The notes beneath the pieces are model-generated. The model did no database searches, was not told the origin of the DNA, and was given only the letters and a program-made list of their open reading frames with translations. DNA of 64,000 nucleotides from CADCVQ01 sp038260305 (GTDB taxonomy: Bacteria > Actinomycetota > Thermoleophilia > Solirubrobacterales > Solirubrobacteraceae). Shown here one piece after another: positions 7,554 to 17,663 of this stretch (the stretch's first letter is position 1; every line of letters starts with the position of its first letter). A program made the position numbers and the translations under genes. The stretch is from NCBI GenBank assembly GCA_038260305.1, contig JBBSNY010000007.1, positions 1 through 64,000 on the forward strand, given 5' to 3'.

Positions 7554-8305
7554 GACGCGCAGACGGGGCGCTTGTCGGCCGACAGCGGCTGACGGCCGTC
7601 CTTCGGCGTGATGTCGAAGCCGATCGGGTTCGATGACGGATCCACGGAGCGGGTGTGCCCGTTGACGACGAGCTTCGCCGAGGCGTTGCCGAGTGTCAGG
7701 CGCAGGTGCTTGGAGCGGAACGTCTCGGTCTTGTCGCCGGCGGCGAGGTTCTCGCCGTTGATGAGCGTCCGATCGCCGGCCTTCAGGCAGACGTTGACGG
7801 CGCCGGTCGCGACGATCTGCAGCTTCACGGTCTTCGGCTTCGCCGGCGCTGGCGGCGGCGGCGCGACGACCGGCCGGGGCTGGGTCTGCGTCTGCGTCTG
7901 GGTCTGGTCGGTGGCCGGCGTCGGATCGTTTTGGTTGAGCAGGCCGAGCGTGACGAGCAGCCCGACGAAGATCACGACGAGCACCACCCAGCGCGGCACG
8001 ACCGGCCCCTGACGGCGACGCTCACGGCCCGGCGCGGCGGCGTTGATCGGCTGCAGCTCAACCTCGCTCAGTCGCTCATGGCGCAGCTTGTACTCGTCGA
8101 CGAGCAGCTTCGCGTCGAGGTCGAGCGTCTCGGCGTAGGTGCGCAGGAAGCTCTTGACGTACGTCGAGCCGGGCAGCAGGTCCCACTCCTCGTTCTCGAG
8201 CGCGCGCAGGTACTTCGCGCGGATCTTCGTCTCCGCCTCGACCTCGGAGATGTCGATCCTCGCGCGCATCCGCGCCTCGCGCAGGGTGGCTCCGATGTCC
8301 GGCAT
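7550..8305 (-). CDS. RodZ-like helix-turn-helix membrane protein
   Basis: The 251-aa product has an N-terminal Xre-type HTH (GATLREARMRARIDISEVE...KIRAKYLRALENEEWDLL). A cytoplasmic linker, one transmembrane helix (about 104-125) and a Gln/Thr-repeat then Pro-rich linker follow, ending in a C-terminal beta domain of the DUF4115 type. That is the RodZ architecture, in which the HTH binds MreB in rod-shaped bacteria. Whether this organism uses it in cell shape is unknown, so I give no symbol. It lies 24 nt after ftsK and overlaps cinA by 4 nt. Confidence 0.88.
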   Translation of the reverse strand: MPDIGATLREARMRARIDISEVEAETKIRAKYLRALENEEWDLLPGSTYVKSFLRTYAETLDLDAKLLVDEYKLRHERLSEVELQPINAAAPGRERRRQGPVVPRWVVLVVIFVGLLVTLGLLNQNDPTPATDQTQTQTQTQPRPVVAPPPPAPAKPKTVKLQIVATGAVNVCLKAGDRTLINGENLAAGDKTETFRSKHLRLTLGNASAKLVVNGHTRSVDPSSNPIGFDITPKDGRQPLSADKRPVCAS

Positions 8306-8329
8306 CAGTGGCTCATCTCGGTTCTCAGG

Positions 8330-10957
8330 CTACTCGTGGACCGGCTCGGGCTCGGGCGCCTCGAGAAGCCCCTCGGCGACGGGCGCGTCGCTCGAGCCGG
8401 CGCGGCGCTCGCGCAGGTTGACGATAAAGCGCTCGACGTCGCCGGCGCCGACGATGACCTGGCGCGGCTTGGAGCCCTCGTAGCCGGAGATCACGTTGCG
8501 CCGCTCGAGCATGTCGATGAGCCGACCCGCGCGCGTGTAGCCGAGCCGCAGCCGGCGCTGCAACATCGACGTCGACGCGGTGCCCATCTCGACGACGAGC
8601 CGGATCGCGTCCTCGAGCAGCGGATCCTCGTCGGGGCTGAAGCCCTCCTGGCCTGCGGCGCCCGTGTCGACCTCGTCGACTTCGACCTCCTCGAGCAGGT
8701 CCTCGCGCAGCTCGGGCTCGCCCTGGCGGCGCCAGAACGTCGTCAGCGCCTCGATCTGCGGCTCGTCGATGTAGGCGCCCTGGATGCGCTGCAGGCGCGA
8801 CGTGCCGACGGGCGAGAAGAGCATGTCGCCCTGCCCGAGCAGCGATTCCGCCCCGTTCTGATCGAGGATCACGCGCGAGTCCGTCTGCGACGAGACGCTG
8901 AACGCGATCCGCGACGGGACGTTGGCTTTGATCATGCCGGTGATGACGTCGACGCGCGGCGACTGCGTCGCGAGCACGAGGTGGATGCCGACCGCGCGCG
9001 CCTTCTGGGCGAGGCGGATGATCGAGTCCTCGACGTCGGCCGGCGCGACCATCATGAGGTCGGCGAGCTCGTCGATGACGCACAGGATGTAGGGCAGCGC
9101 CGACTCGCCACGCTTCTCGCGCGAGCGGTTGAGCTCGATCAGCGAACGCGTCTTGGCGAGCGACATGATCGAGTAGCGCTGCTCCATCTCGCGGACGAGG
9201 TTCTGCAGCGCGTTGGCGGCCATCCGCGGGCTCGTGATGACCGGCGTCAGCAGGTGCGGGATCGACTCGTAATGGTTCAACTCGACCTGCTTTGGGTCGA
9301 TCAGGACGAGGCGCAGCTCGTGCGGCGTGGCCTGCAGCAGCAGGCTCGACAGCATCGCGTTGATGCACGCCGACTTGCCGGCGCCGGTCGTGCCGGCGAC
9401 GAGCAGGTGCGGCATCTTCGCGAGGTCGGCGCCGATCGCCTTGCCGGCGACGTCCTTGCCGAGCCAGATCGTCAGCGGCGACCATCCGGCGGGCGCGTTT
9501 TGCAGCACGTCGCCGAGCTGCACGATGCGCCGGCGCGCGTTGGGCACCTCGACGCCGACGGCGGTCTTGCCGGGGATCGGAGCGAGGATCCGGATGTCGG
9601 TCGCCGCGAGCGCGTAGGCGAGGTCGTCCTTGAGCTGGGCGACCTTGCTCATCTTGATTCCGGGCGCGAGACGCAGCTCGAAGCGGGTGATGTGCGGCCC
9701 GGCGATCGTGCCGACGACCTTCGCCTCGACGCCGAAATGCCCGAGGGCCTCGACGAGGCGCGCGGCGGTCTTCTCCTGGCCGGCGGTGTCCGGGCGCGTC
9801 TGCTCGGCGGTCGAGCGCTTCAGCAGCGCGACGCTCGGAAGCTGCCAGGCGAACTCGGGATCGTCGGTGATCGAGCCGCGCAGGCGGCCCTGCGGCGTGA
9901 GGTCGGCCGCGCTCGGCGTGCGGTGGCGCGCGGGCTGCACGCGGGTGACGACGTCGACGTCCTGCTCGTCGCCGAGCGCGCCGGCGCCGGGCGGCAGGGG
10001 CGGCTCGGGCTCGGGCAGGTCGAGCTCGAGCTGCGGCTGCGACTGGTCGGCGGGCGCGCCGTCGTCGATCTCGGGGATCGGCTCGCCGAAGAGATCGGGG
10101 TAGCGCGTCGCCCCATCCAGCGACGGCGCCTCGACATGCGTCGCGGTGATGATGACCTCGCGGTCCTCCGGCTCCGGCGGATGCGCGCGCTCGGCCGCAA
10201 ACGGCTCGGGCTCCGACGGCTCCGGATCCGGCTCGCGCTCGGCCGCCACCGCGCGCCCGCGCCGCGGCGGCCGCTCCTTGACGTCCGTGGCGGCCGCCGG
10301 ACGGCGCGCCGGGACCGCGCGCCCGAGCGCTCGTGTCGTGTCGGCGAGGCCGGAGCCGGTCGCGCGCAGGACTCCGGCGACCGATGCGCCGGTCAGCAGC
10401 AACACCCCGGCGACGAACAGGAAGACCGCGAGGATGTGGGCCCCGATCGTCGAGAACGCCGTCGCCGTCGCATACAGCAGCGCGTCGCCGACGATCCCGC
10501 CGCGCAGCTCGAAGAAGGGCGCGTTCCAGTACCCGTGGCGCACGCCGGGCGGGCCGAGGCCGAACGTGCCGGCGGCGAGCGCGAGCGTCACCGCCAGGAA
10601 CAGGCTCAGCGCGCCCGCACGAAACGGGCGCACGGCCGGCAGCACCGGGCGCAGGACGAACAGCCCGCCACCGAGGACGACCGCCAGCGGGACGCCGAGC
10701 GCGCCCTTGCCGACGACGTACGCGAGGCCGTCGGTCGCCGCCTGCCCGACGGCGCCGCCGTCCCATTGCAGGTAGACCGGGAACGCGAGGAAGACGCCGA
10801 TCGCGACGAGGCCGAGCCCGATGAGGTCGAGGTGGCGCTGCTCGAGCAGCGGGACCCGCATCGCGTCGATCGACGAGCGCCGCGCGCGGGCGCGCGGCTT
10901 CGGCTTCGCCTTGGCGGACTTCGAGCGTGTGGATGCGGGCTTGCGGGCAGCGGCCAT
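8330..10957 (-). CDS. ftsK: FtsK/SpoIIIE DNA translocase
   Basis: Septal DNA pump that clears the chromosome from the closing septum. The 875-aa product begins with a basic stretch and four membrane helices (about 40-200), followed by a Pro/Glu-rich linker. Then come the alpha/beta motor with Walker A VAGTTGAGKSACINAML and Walker B ILCVIDELADLMM, and the C-terminal gamma winged helix (SMLQRRLRLGYTRAGRLID) that reads KOPS/SRS sites. The start is chosen at ATG 10957. An upstream GTG at 11068 extends the frame by 37 low-complexity residues and is less likely. It leads the operon ftsK-rodZ-cinA-thpR. Confidence 0.95.
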   Translation of the reverse strand: MAAARKPASTRSKSAKAKPKPRARARRSSIDAMRVPLLEQRHLDLIGLGLVAIGVFLAFPVYLQWDGGAVGQAATDGLAYVVGKGALGVPLAVVLGGGLFVLRPVLPAVRPFRAGALSLFLAVTLALAAGTFGLGPPGVRHGYWNAPFFELRGGIVGDALLYATATAFSTIGAHILAVFLFVAGVLLLTGASVAGVLRATGSGLADTTRALGRAVPARRPAAATDVKERPPRRGRAVAAEREPDPEPSEPEPFAAERAHPPEPEDREVIITATHVEAPSLDGATRYPDLFGEPIPEIDDGAPADQSQPQLELDLPEPEPPLPPGAGALGDEQDVDVVTRVQPARHRTPSAADLTPQGRLRGSITDDPEFAWQLPSVALLKRSTAEQTRPDTAGQEKTAARLVEALGHFGVEAKVVGTIAGPHITRFELRLAPGIKMSKVAQLKDDLAYALAATDIRILAPIPGKTAVGVEVPNARRRIVQLGDVLQNAPAGWSPLTIWLGKDVAGKAIGADLAKMPHLLVAGTTGAGKSACINAMLSSLLLQATPHELRLVLIDPKQVELNHYESIPHLLTPVITSPRMAANALQNLVREMEQRYSIMSLAKTRSLIELNRSREKRGESALPYILCVIDELADLMMVAPADVEDSIIRLAQKARAVGIHLVLATQSPRVDVITGMIKANVPSRIAFSVSSQTDSRVILDQNGAESLLGQGDMLFSPVGTSRLQRIQGAYIDEPQIEALTTFWRRQGEPELREDLLEEVEVDEVDTGAAGQEGFSPDEDPLLEDAIRLVVEMGTASTSMLQRRLRLGYTRAGRLIDMLERRNVISGYEGSKPRQVIVGAGDVERFIVNLRERRAGSSDAPVAEGLLEAPEPEPVHE

Positions 10958-11174
10958 GGTTGGCGAGAACGGCTTTCGACGCGCGGCGCGGCGCTCCTGC
11001 CCACGGGACGGGTCGACGCTCGGGGCGTGTACCGCGTCGATCCCTGGCCGTTGCGGCCCGCGTGGCACGTTGTGAGCACCATCCGCTCACCGCTCACCAC
11101 GCACGGCCCGCTGCGCTCGCGCCTTGAGCCCGGCTTAACCCCTGCTTGAGCCGCGGAACTAACCTGCATGAGCC
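10958..11174. other. Divergent regulatory region between ftsK and the two-component system
   Basis: 217 nt between the divergent ftsK (minus) and response-regulator (plus) genes. The right half carries the phased direct repeats listed separately. The left half shows no clear promoter by eye. Confidence 0.5.
11123..11152 (+). promoter_or_regulatory. Three 8-bp direct repeats phased at 11 bp (probable OmpR-family operator)
   Basis: CTTGAGCC (11123), CTTAACCC (11134) and CTTGAGCC (11145) are spaced exactly 11 bp apart, one helical turn, on the same face of the DNA. OmpR/PhoB-type regulators bind such head-to-tail repeats as dimers. The array ends 23 nt before the response-regulator start, with a possible -10 TAACCT at 11160..11165, so autoregulation is likely. 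Confidence 0.65.
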
Positions 11175-11855
11175 ATGCTGGACCGCCCACCACGCGTACT
11201 CGTCGTCGAGGACGACATCGAGATCGCGCAGGTGCTGCTGCGATCACTGCGCATGGAGGGCTACGAGGCCCGCGCCAGCTACGACGGCGAGGCGGCGCTC
11301 GGCGACGCGCGCGAGTTCACCCCGGACCTCGTCATCCTCGACCTCGGCCTGCCGAAGCTCGATGGCATGGAGGTCGCCCGCGCGCTGCGCAAGGACAGCG
11401 ACGTGCCGATCCTCATGCTGACCGCGCGCGACGCCCTCGAGTCCCGCGTCGACGGCCTCGACGCCGGTGCCGACGACTATCTCGTCAAGCCGTTCGAACG
11501 CCAGGAGTTGCTCGCCCGCCTGCGCGCCCTGCTGCGCCGCCGCCCCCCGCGCGGCAGCGCGTCGCTCGTCGTCGGCGACCTGCAACTCAACCCCGACACG
11601 CACGAGGTGCGCCGCGAGCAGCGCGCGATCGATCTCACGCAGCGCGAGTTCGAGCTGCTGGAATACCTCATGCGCAACGAGCGCATCGTCGTCCCGCGCC
11701 AGCGTCTGCTGGAGGAGGTCTGGGGCTACGACCCATTTGCGACCACCAACACGATCGAAGTCTTCGTGTCCAACCTCAGACGGAAGTTGGAAGCCGGCGA
11801 TGAGCCCCGCCTCCTCCATACGATCCGCGGCGCAGGCTACGTTCTCCGCGCCTAG
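11175..11855 (+). CDS. OmpR-family response regulator
   Basis: The 226-aa protein has a receiver domain (acidic pair at 13-14, phospho-acceptor Asp56 in LVILDLGLP, conserved Lys in DYLVKPFER). A winged-helix DNA-binding domain follows (QREFELLEYLMRNERIVVPR ... RRKLEAGDEPRLLHTIRGAGY). It is typical in length and closest in style to MprA/PrrA/TcrA regulators. The ATG at 11175 is preceded by phased repeats likely to be its own operator. The sensor kinase gene follows immediately, so the pair forms an operon. The signal and targets are not evident. Confidence 0.93.
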   Translation: MLDRPPRVLVVEDDIEIAQVLLRSLRMEGYEARASYDGEAALGDAREFTPDLVILDLGLPKLDGMEVARALRKDSDVPILMLTARDALESRVDGLDAGADDYLVKPFERQELLARLRALLRRRPPRGSASLVVGDLQLNPDTHEVRREQRAIDLTQREFELLEYLMRNERIVVPRQRLLEEVWGYDPFATTNTIEVFVSNLRRKLEAGDEPRLLHTIRGAGYVLRA

Positions 11856-11859
11856 GCAG

Positions 11860-13347
11860 GTGCCGATCCGCTGGCGGCTCGCCGGCGGCTCCGCCCTCCT
11901 GACGCTGGTGATCCTGTGCGGCTTCGCGGGCGCTGTCGGCGGCCTGACCTCGATCCGCCTGCACCAGGACTTCGATCAGGAGGTCGATCGCGCGGCCAGC
12001 GTCCTCGGGGAGAGCGCGACGCACAACGGCCTCGACCACAACCTCACGACCGGCCACTACTTCCTCAACGGCCTGACACCCGATCTCGACGAGTTCTCGG
12101 CGGGAACGGGCGCGACGATCCGCATCGTCACGTCGAGCGGCTACGAGCTCAACGGCACGCGCCGACGGCGCGGACAGCGGCGCAACTTCGGCGCGCCGCG
12201 CCTCGGCTCCGCGCAGATCGGTGGCTACCTCGTCGAAACGCGGGAGGTCAAGCCGATCCCCGGTCAGGTCCCGCTGTTCGGGAGCTTCCTCGACCCGCCC
12301 TATTACATCCAGTACGCGCGGCCGCTCGGGCCGGTCGAGGACACCGTCTCGCGCCTGCGGCTGTTTCTCATCATCGGCGTGCTCGGCGGCTCCGCGCTCG
12401 CACTGCTCGCCGGGCTCATGGTCGCGCGCCGCGCGATGGCGCCGATCGCCGCGCTGACCGCGACCGCGCGCAAGATCGAGCGCACGCGCGACCCCGGCCA
12501 GCGCCTGCCCGACATCGAGGCCGACGACGAGGTCGCCGAGCTCGCGCGCACGCTCGACGACATGCTCCACGCGCTCGACGCCGCGCGCGCGGAGACCGAG
12601 GGCGCGCTCGCCCGCCAGCGCGAGTTCGTCGCCGACGCCTCGCACGAGCTGCGTACGCCGCTGACGAGCGTGCTCGCGAACCTCGAGCTGCTCGCCGACA
12701 GCCTCGACGGCGATCAGGAGGAGGCGGCGAACTCCGCGCTGCGCTCGTCGCGGCGCATGCGTCGCCTCGTCGCGGATCTGCTGCTGCTCGCCCGCCACGA
12801 CGCCGCCCGCCAGGCTCCGCACACGCCGACGGACATCGGCAAGGTGCTGATCGAGGCGGCGGCCGAGCTCGGCGTCATCGCCGACGGCCACGAGCTGTCG
12901 ATCGAGCCGAACCGGGCGATCGTCGACGGCGCCCGCGACGAGCTGCATCGCCTGACGCTGAACCTCATGGAGAACGCCGTCCGCCACACGCCGCGCGGCA
13001 CGCAGGTGCGCGCGGTCGTCGAGCGCGTCGACGGCCATGTGCGGTTGACGGTCGAGGACGACGGCCCCGGTATCCCCGAGGACCTGCGCAACCGCGTGTT
13101 CGAGCGCTTCGTCCGTGGCGTCGGCGACCGCGGCGGCTCCTCCGGGCTCGGGTTGTCGATCGTGCACGCCGTCGCCGAGTCACACGGCGGCAGCGTCAGC
13201 TTCCAGTCGCCGACGAGCTATGGCAGCGGCAGCCGTCCGCGCGGCACGCGCTTCGAGGTCATCCTGCCGCTGTCGCACAGCGAGACGCGGATCGAGGCGC
13301 TCGAGCAGTCCGACGCCGAGCAGGAGGACGCGGTCCACTCCGCGTGA
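11860..13347 (+). CDS. Sensor histidine kinase
   Basis: Two-pass membrane kinase, partner of the preceding regulator. With the GTG start at 11860 it has 495 aa: transmembrane helices at about 8-28 and 167-187, an extracytoplasmic sensor domain of ~140 residues between them, HAMP, and an HisKA box with phospho-His262 (ADASHELRTPLTS). The HATPase domain has N (LTLNLMENAVRH), G1 (VEDDGPGIPE) and G2 (GGSSGLGLSIV) boxes. An alternative ATG at 11800, preceded by GGAAG, would overlap the regulator gene by 56 nt and add 20 residues. I prefer 11860 because the membrane helix then begins normally. Confidence 0.92.
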   Translation: MPIRWRLAGGSALLTLVILCGFAGAVGGLTSIRLHQDFDQEVDRAASVLGESATHNGLDHNLTTGHYFLNGLTPDLDEFSAGTGATIRIVTSSGYELNGTRRRRGQRRNFGAPRLGSAQIGGYLVETREVKPIPGQVPLFGSFLDPPYYIQYARPLGPVEDTVSRLRLFLIIGVLGGSALALLAGLMVARRAMAPIAALTATARKIERTRDPGQRLPDIEADDEVAELARTLDDMLHALDAARAETEGALARQREFVADASHELRTPLTSVLANLELLADSLDGDQEEAANSALRSSRRMRRLVADLLLLARHDAARQAPHTPTDIGKVLIEAAAELGVIADGHELSIEPNRAIVDGARDELHRLTLNLMENAVRHTPRGTQVRAVVERVDGHVRLTVEDDGPGIPEDLRNRVFERFVRGVGDRGGSSGLGLSIVHAVAESHGGSVSFQSPTSYGSGSRPRGTRFEVILPLSHSETRIEALEQSDAEQEDAVHSA

Positions 13348-13494
13348 CGCCGCCCTCGAGGCACCGTTCACGCACAACCTCCGGGAGAGAGTCGCCCGGT
13401 GCGGTCGACAGCTTCGATCGCCGGTCCCAGCGGCCGCCGCGGCTGCGCGCGACCTCCGGGGGCCCCGAGACGATGAGTCGGGCGTTCGGCTGAC

Positions 13495-13719
13495 TCAGGC
13501 GGCGACGCCGAGCTGAGGCGGCGGCAGCATGCTGAGAAAGTCGGCGGGGAGTGTCGTGCTGGCGTTCCAGTACTCAAGCCCGACGGTCGAGCCCGTCGCC
13601 GGATCGAGCTCGCGCAGGCCAGTCGATACTTCCTCGGCGACGACAGTCACCGGATCGTAGCCCTCGAAGCGCAGCCAAGCGATGTCTGCATGAGCGTCGT
13701 AGTGACCGTCGATCCTCAT
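13495..13719 (-). CDS. DUF2283 family protein
   Basis: A 74-aa protein matching the DUF2283 pattern: an N-terminal YDAHADIAWLRF strand, a central VSTGLRELDPATG and a GLEYWNAS segment near the end. DUF2283 genes usually lie directly after a DUF4258 gene, and the pair behaves like a small toxin-antitoxin-like module. Here the DUF4258 partner starts upstream on the same strand (10-nt gap) but is frameshifted. The function of DUF2283 is unknown; antitoxin is a reasonable guess. Confidence 0.75.
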   Translation of the reverse strand: MRIDGHYDAHADIAWLRFEGYDPVTVVAEEVSTGLRELDPATGSTVGLEYWNASTTLPADFLSMLPPPQLGVAA

Positions 13720-13729
13720 GTCTTGGAGG

Positions 13730-13970
13730 CTAGCGGAGACGCCACAGGGTGACCAATAACGCGGTTGCCGGATCGCCGTCGTCGGGGTGGTTGTAGATGA
13801 CGACCACTCGGTGCCCGACGACCTTCCAGTCACCACCGCCGTGGTTGCGCACCCGCTCGCCGTGCCGCTCGAGCACGACGTCCTCGACGGAGGCTGCGTG
13901 TGATCCCCAAGAGCTGCGCCTTTGCCCCGGCATGGTCGGTCCAACGGATTGCGAACGGCGCCGGGGACAT
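13730..13970 (-). pseudogene. Frameshifted DUF4258-type gene
   Basis: From an ATG at 13970 one frame reads MSPAPFAIRWTDHAGAKAQL then LGITR, the expected DUF4258 N-terminus. After about 13900 the homologous continuation (SVEDVVLERHGERVRNH ... VVIYNHPDD ... LLVTLWRLR) is in a different frame and ends at the TAG at 13730. One extra base near GCAGCCTCCG would explain it. The break is either a real inactivation of the toxin-like half, leaving the DUF2283 partner intact, or an assembly error in GC-rich DNA. Confidence 0.65.
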
Positions 13971-13983
13971 CGCGCTGCATCAT

Positions 13984-14207
13984 CCCGACGACCGGTCGGT
14001 GGCGCGTCAGGGTGGCAGGCGGATGGACTCGATCCGGCCGGCGACTGCGCGCCGGCGGCCGTCGTCGAGCGGGCTACCGCCCGCGCAATCCGATGAGCCT
14101 TCGAGCGCCGAAGGCGACGAAGCTCCCCGCTCGACGCCCGCGGGGGTGCGGCTCGCGAAGGGTCGAAGCGCGGCTCGGCGAGGCGAGTGCCTCGTCACCT
14201 ACCAATC
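13984..14207. other. Intergenic region upstream of fur
   Basis: No gene is supported here. Several frames are open because of the GC content but none has family features or a Shine-Dalgarno. The promoter of fur begins at 14208. Confidence 0.5.
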
Positions 14208-14237
14208 TGGACTGACTCCAGAATTAGCAGCTATGCT
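14208..14237 (+). promoter_or_regulatory. Leaderless fur-katG promoter with possible Fur box
   Basis: TGGACT (-35) and TATGCT (-10) are 18 bp apart, and the -10 ends exactly 6 nt before the GTG at 14244, so the mRNA probably starts at the start codon. The spacer GACTCCAGAATTAG is AT-richer than its surroundings and resembles the region FurA binds in front of mycobacterial furA-katG, suggesting autoregulation. Confidence 0.6.
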
Positions 14238-14243
14238 TGGGGT

Positions 14244-14693
14244 GTGCCGGCGACCACGGAGCTTGAGCGGATGTTGCGCGGGGCCTCTCTGCGGGTCACG
14301 CGTCCTCGGGTCGCCGTGCTGGCCGCGGTGCACGGCCATCCGCACGCCGACACGAACTCGATCATCGGTCTCGTGCGCGAGGACCTCGGCGAGGTGTCCC
14401 AGCAGGCCGTCTACGACGTGCTCGGAGCGCTGACCGCCGCCGGACTCGTGCGACGCATCCACCCGCCGGGCTCCCTGGCGCGCTACGAGTCGCGGGTCGG
14501 CGACAACCATCACCACGTCGTGTGCCGGTCGTGCGGCGCCATCGCCGACGTCGATTGCGCCTCCGGCGCCGCACCCTGCCTGACCCCCTCCGACCACCAC
14601 GGCTACGCGATCGACGAGGCCGAGGTCATCTTCTGGGGCGAGTGCGCCGGATGCTCGACCGCACACCGCCCCCAGTACACCCCTGACCCCTGA
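14244..14693 (+). CDS. furA: Fur-family regulator (FurA type)
   Basis: The 149-aa metal-dependent repressor has a winged helix (TRPRVAVLAAVHGHPHADTNSI ... VSQQAVYDVLGALTAAGLVR) and a dimerisation domain with the HHHVVCRSCGAIADVDC metal-binding motif. The second CxxC pair of some Fur proteins is represented by GECAGC near the end. The GTG at 14244 is chosen because a -10 box sits 6 nt upstream. katG follows after 10 nt, which is the furA-katG arrangement in which FurA represses katG and itself in response to iron or peroxide. Confidence 0.9.
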   Translation: MPATTELERMLRGASLRVTRPRVAVLAAVHGHPHADTNSIIGLVREDLGEVSQQAVYDVLGALTAAGLVRRIHPPGSLARYESRVGDNHHHVVCRSCGAIADVDCASGAAPCLTPSDHHGYAIDEAEVIFWGECAGCSTAHRPQYTPDP

Positions 14694-14703
14694 AAGGGTT
14701 CCT

Positions 14704-16932
<2,229 letters not shown>

Positions 16933-17013
16933 TCTCGGCGTCCGGGTCGGCCGCTCGCCGGCCGGCCTGGATCGCCCTTGCTCGGTCGCCGCGCCGCGTC
17001 CGGCCGGCAGCGA

Positions 17014-17343
17014 TCAGCGCGAGCAGTCGACCGCGATCTCGAGCGCCGCGCAGATCTGGGCCATCCGCTTGTCCCCCAGACGGCCCATCCGGTCAACGAG
17101 GACGCCGACTGAGACGCTCTCCACGGAGTCCAGGTTCGCCGCGCACGCCCGCGGGACGGGATCGCGGTCCGGCGACAGCAGCACCTCGCTGGCGAGCCCG
17201 CGAATCGTCGTCGTGCAGGGAGCGACGAGCGTGCGGCGCAGGCGCGGGATGGCGACGTCTCGCGACAGCACGACGACCGGTCGGCGACCGACCTCCGGCA
17301 GCTCGCACCACCACACGTCGCCGCGCGCGGGAAGCTCGTTCAC
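17014..17343 (-). CDS. mazF: MazF/PemK-type mRNA interferase toxin
   Basis: A 109-aa toxin expected to cut RNA at short sequences. The family features are present: RGDVWWCELPEVGRRPVVVLSRD at the N-terminus, the TTTIRG strand with its conserved Arg, and NLDSVESVSV followed by VDRMGRL. The GTG at 17343 overlaps the antitoxin stop as GTGA. The module sits between katG and RNase J on the minus strand, convergent with katG. Confidence 0.88.
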   Translation of the reverse strand: MNELPARGDVWWCELPEVGRRPVVVLSRDVAIPRLRRTLVAPCTTTIRGLASEVLLSPDRDPVPRACAANLDSVESVSVGVLVDRMGRLGDKRMAQICAALEIAVDCSR

Positions 17344-17576
17344 GATGCAGCGGCCGCCGAGCGAAAGGACGCGAGGTCGCCCCAATCGTCCGGCGCGTCA
17401 AGCGGTCGTTCGTCGTAGGCGGCGTACGACGCGTCGATCTCGGCGGCGCGATGGCGCGCGAGCAGTGAAGTGAGCGCCTCGTCGAGCAGCGCGGAATCCG
17501 TCAGACCGGCCCGCAGCCGGCGGGCGCTCGACAAGAGCCCTGCGTCAACCGTCGTGCTCACCCGCGTACGCGCCAT
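17340..17576 (-). CDS. Antitoxin of the MazEF-like module
   Basis: A 78-aa protein beginning MARTRVSTTVDAGLL, which looks like a ribbon-helix-helix or MazE-like DNA-binding N-terminus. It is followed by an acidic, probably disordered toxin-binding tail (AAEIDASYAAYDERPLDAPDDW). ATG 17576 is preferred over an upstream GTG because a -10-like CATGAT ends 6 nt before it and the phased repeats lie just upstream. The gene precedes and overlaps the toxin, the usual antitoxin-first order. Confidence 0.82.
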   Translation of the reverse strand: MARTRVSTTVDAGLLSSARRLRAGLTDSALLDEALTSLLARHRAAEIDASYAAYDERPLDAPDDWGDLASFRSAAAAS

Positions 17577-17606
17577 GCCCCGATCATGCCACACCTATGC
17601 CATGCC
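17574..17606 (-). promoter_or_regulatory. Phased GGCAT repeats over the mazEF start (probable operator)
   Basis: YATGCC (GGCATR on the coding strand) occurs at 17574, 17585 and 17596, exactly 11 bp apart, with a fourth copy at 17601. They span the start codon, the -10-like CATGAT and the upstream DNA. An antitoxin binding these on one helix face would block transcription. Confidence 0.5.
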
Positions 17607-17663
17607 GAGCAGAAGCCTGACCCGACAGCCGAACGCGCAAACCTCCGCCGCCGGGCGGCCGGC

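Noticed and set aside
7655..11149. A plus-strand open frame of over 1,100 codons
   Set aside because: It lies antisense to ftsK and the rodZ-like gene, its peptide is Arg/Asp/Leu-rich without family features, and it reflects the high GC at codon position 3 of the real genes.
11800..11862. Earlier ATG start (11800) for the histidine kinase
   Set aside because: It has a weak GGAAG but would overlap the regulator by 56 nt and add a Ser/Ala-rich stretch before the membrane helix; kept as an alternative only.
16933..17013. Terminator after katG
   Set aside because: GC-rich inverted repeats are present but no T-run follows on either strand; I could not call it intrinsic.
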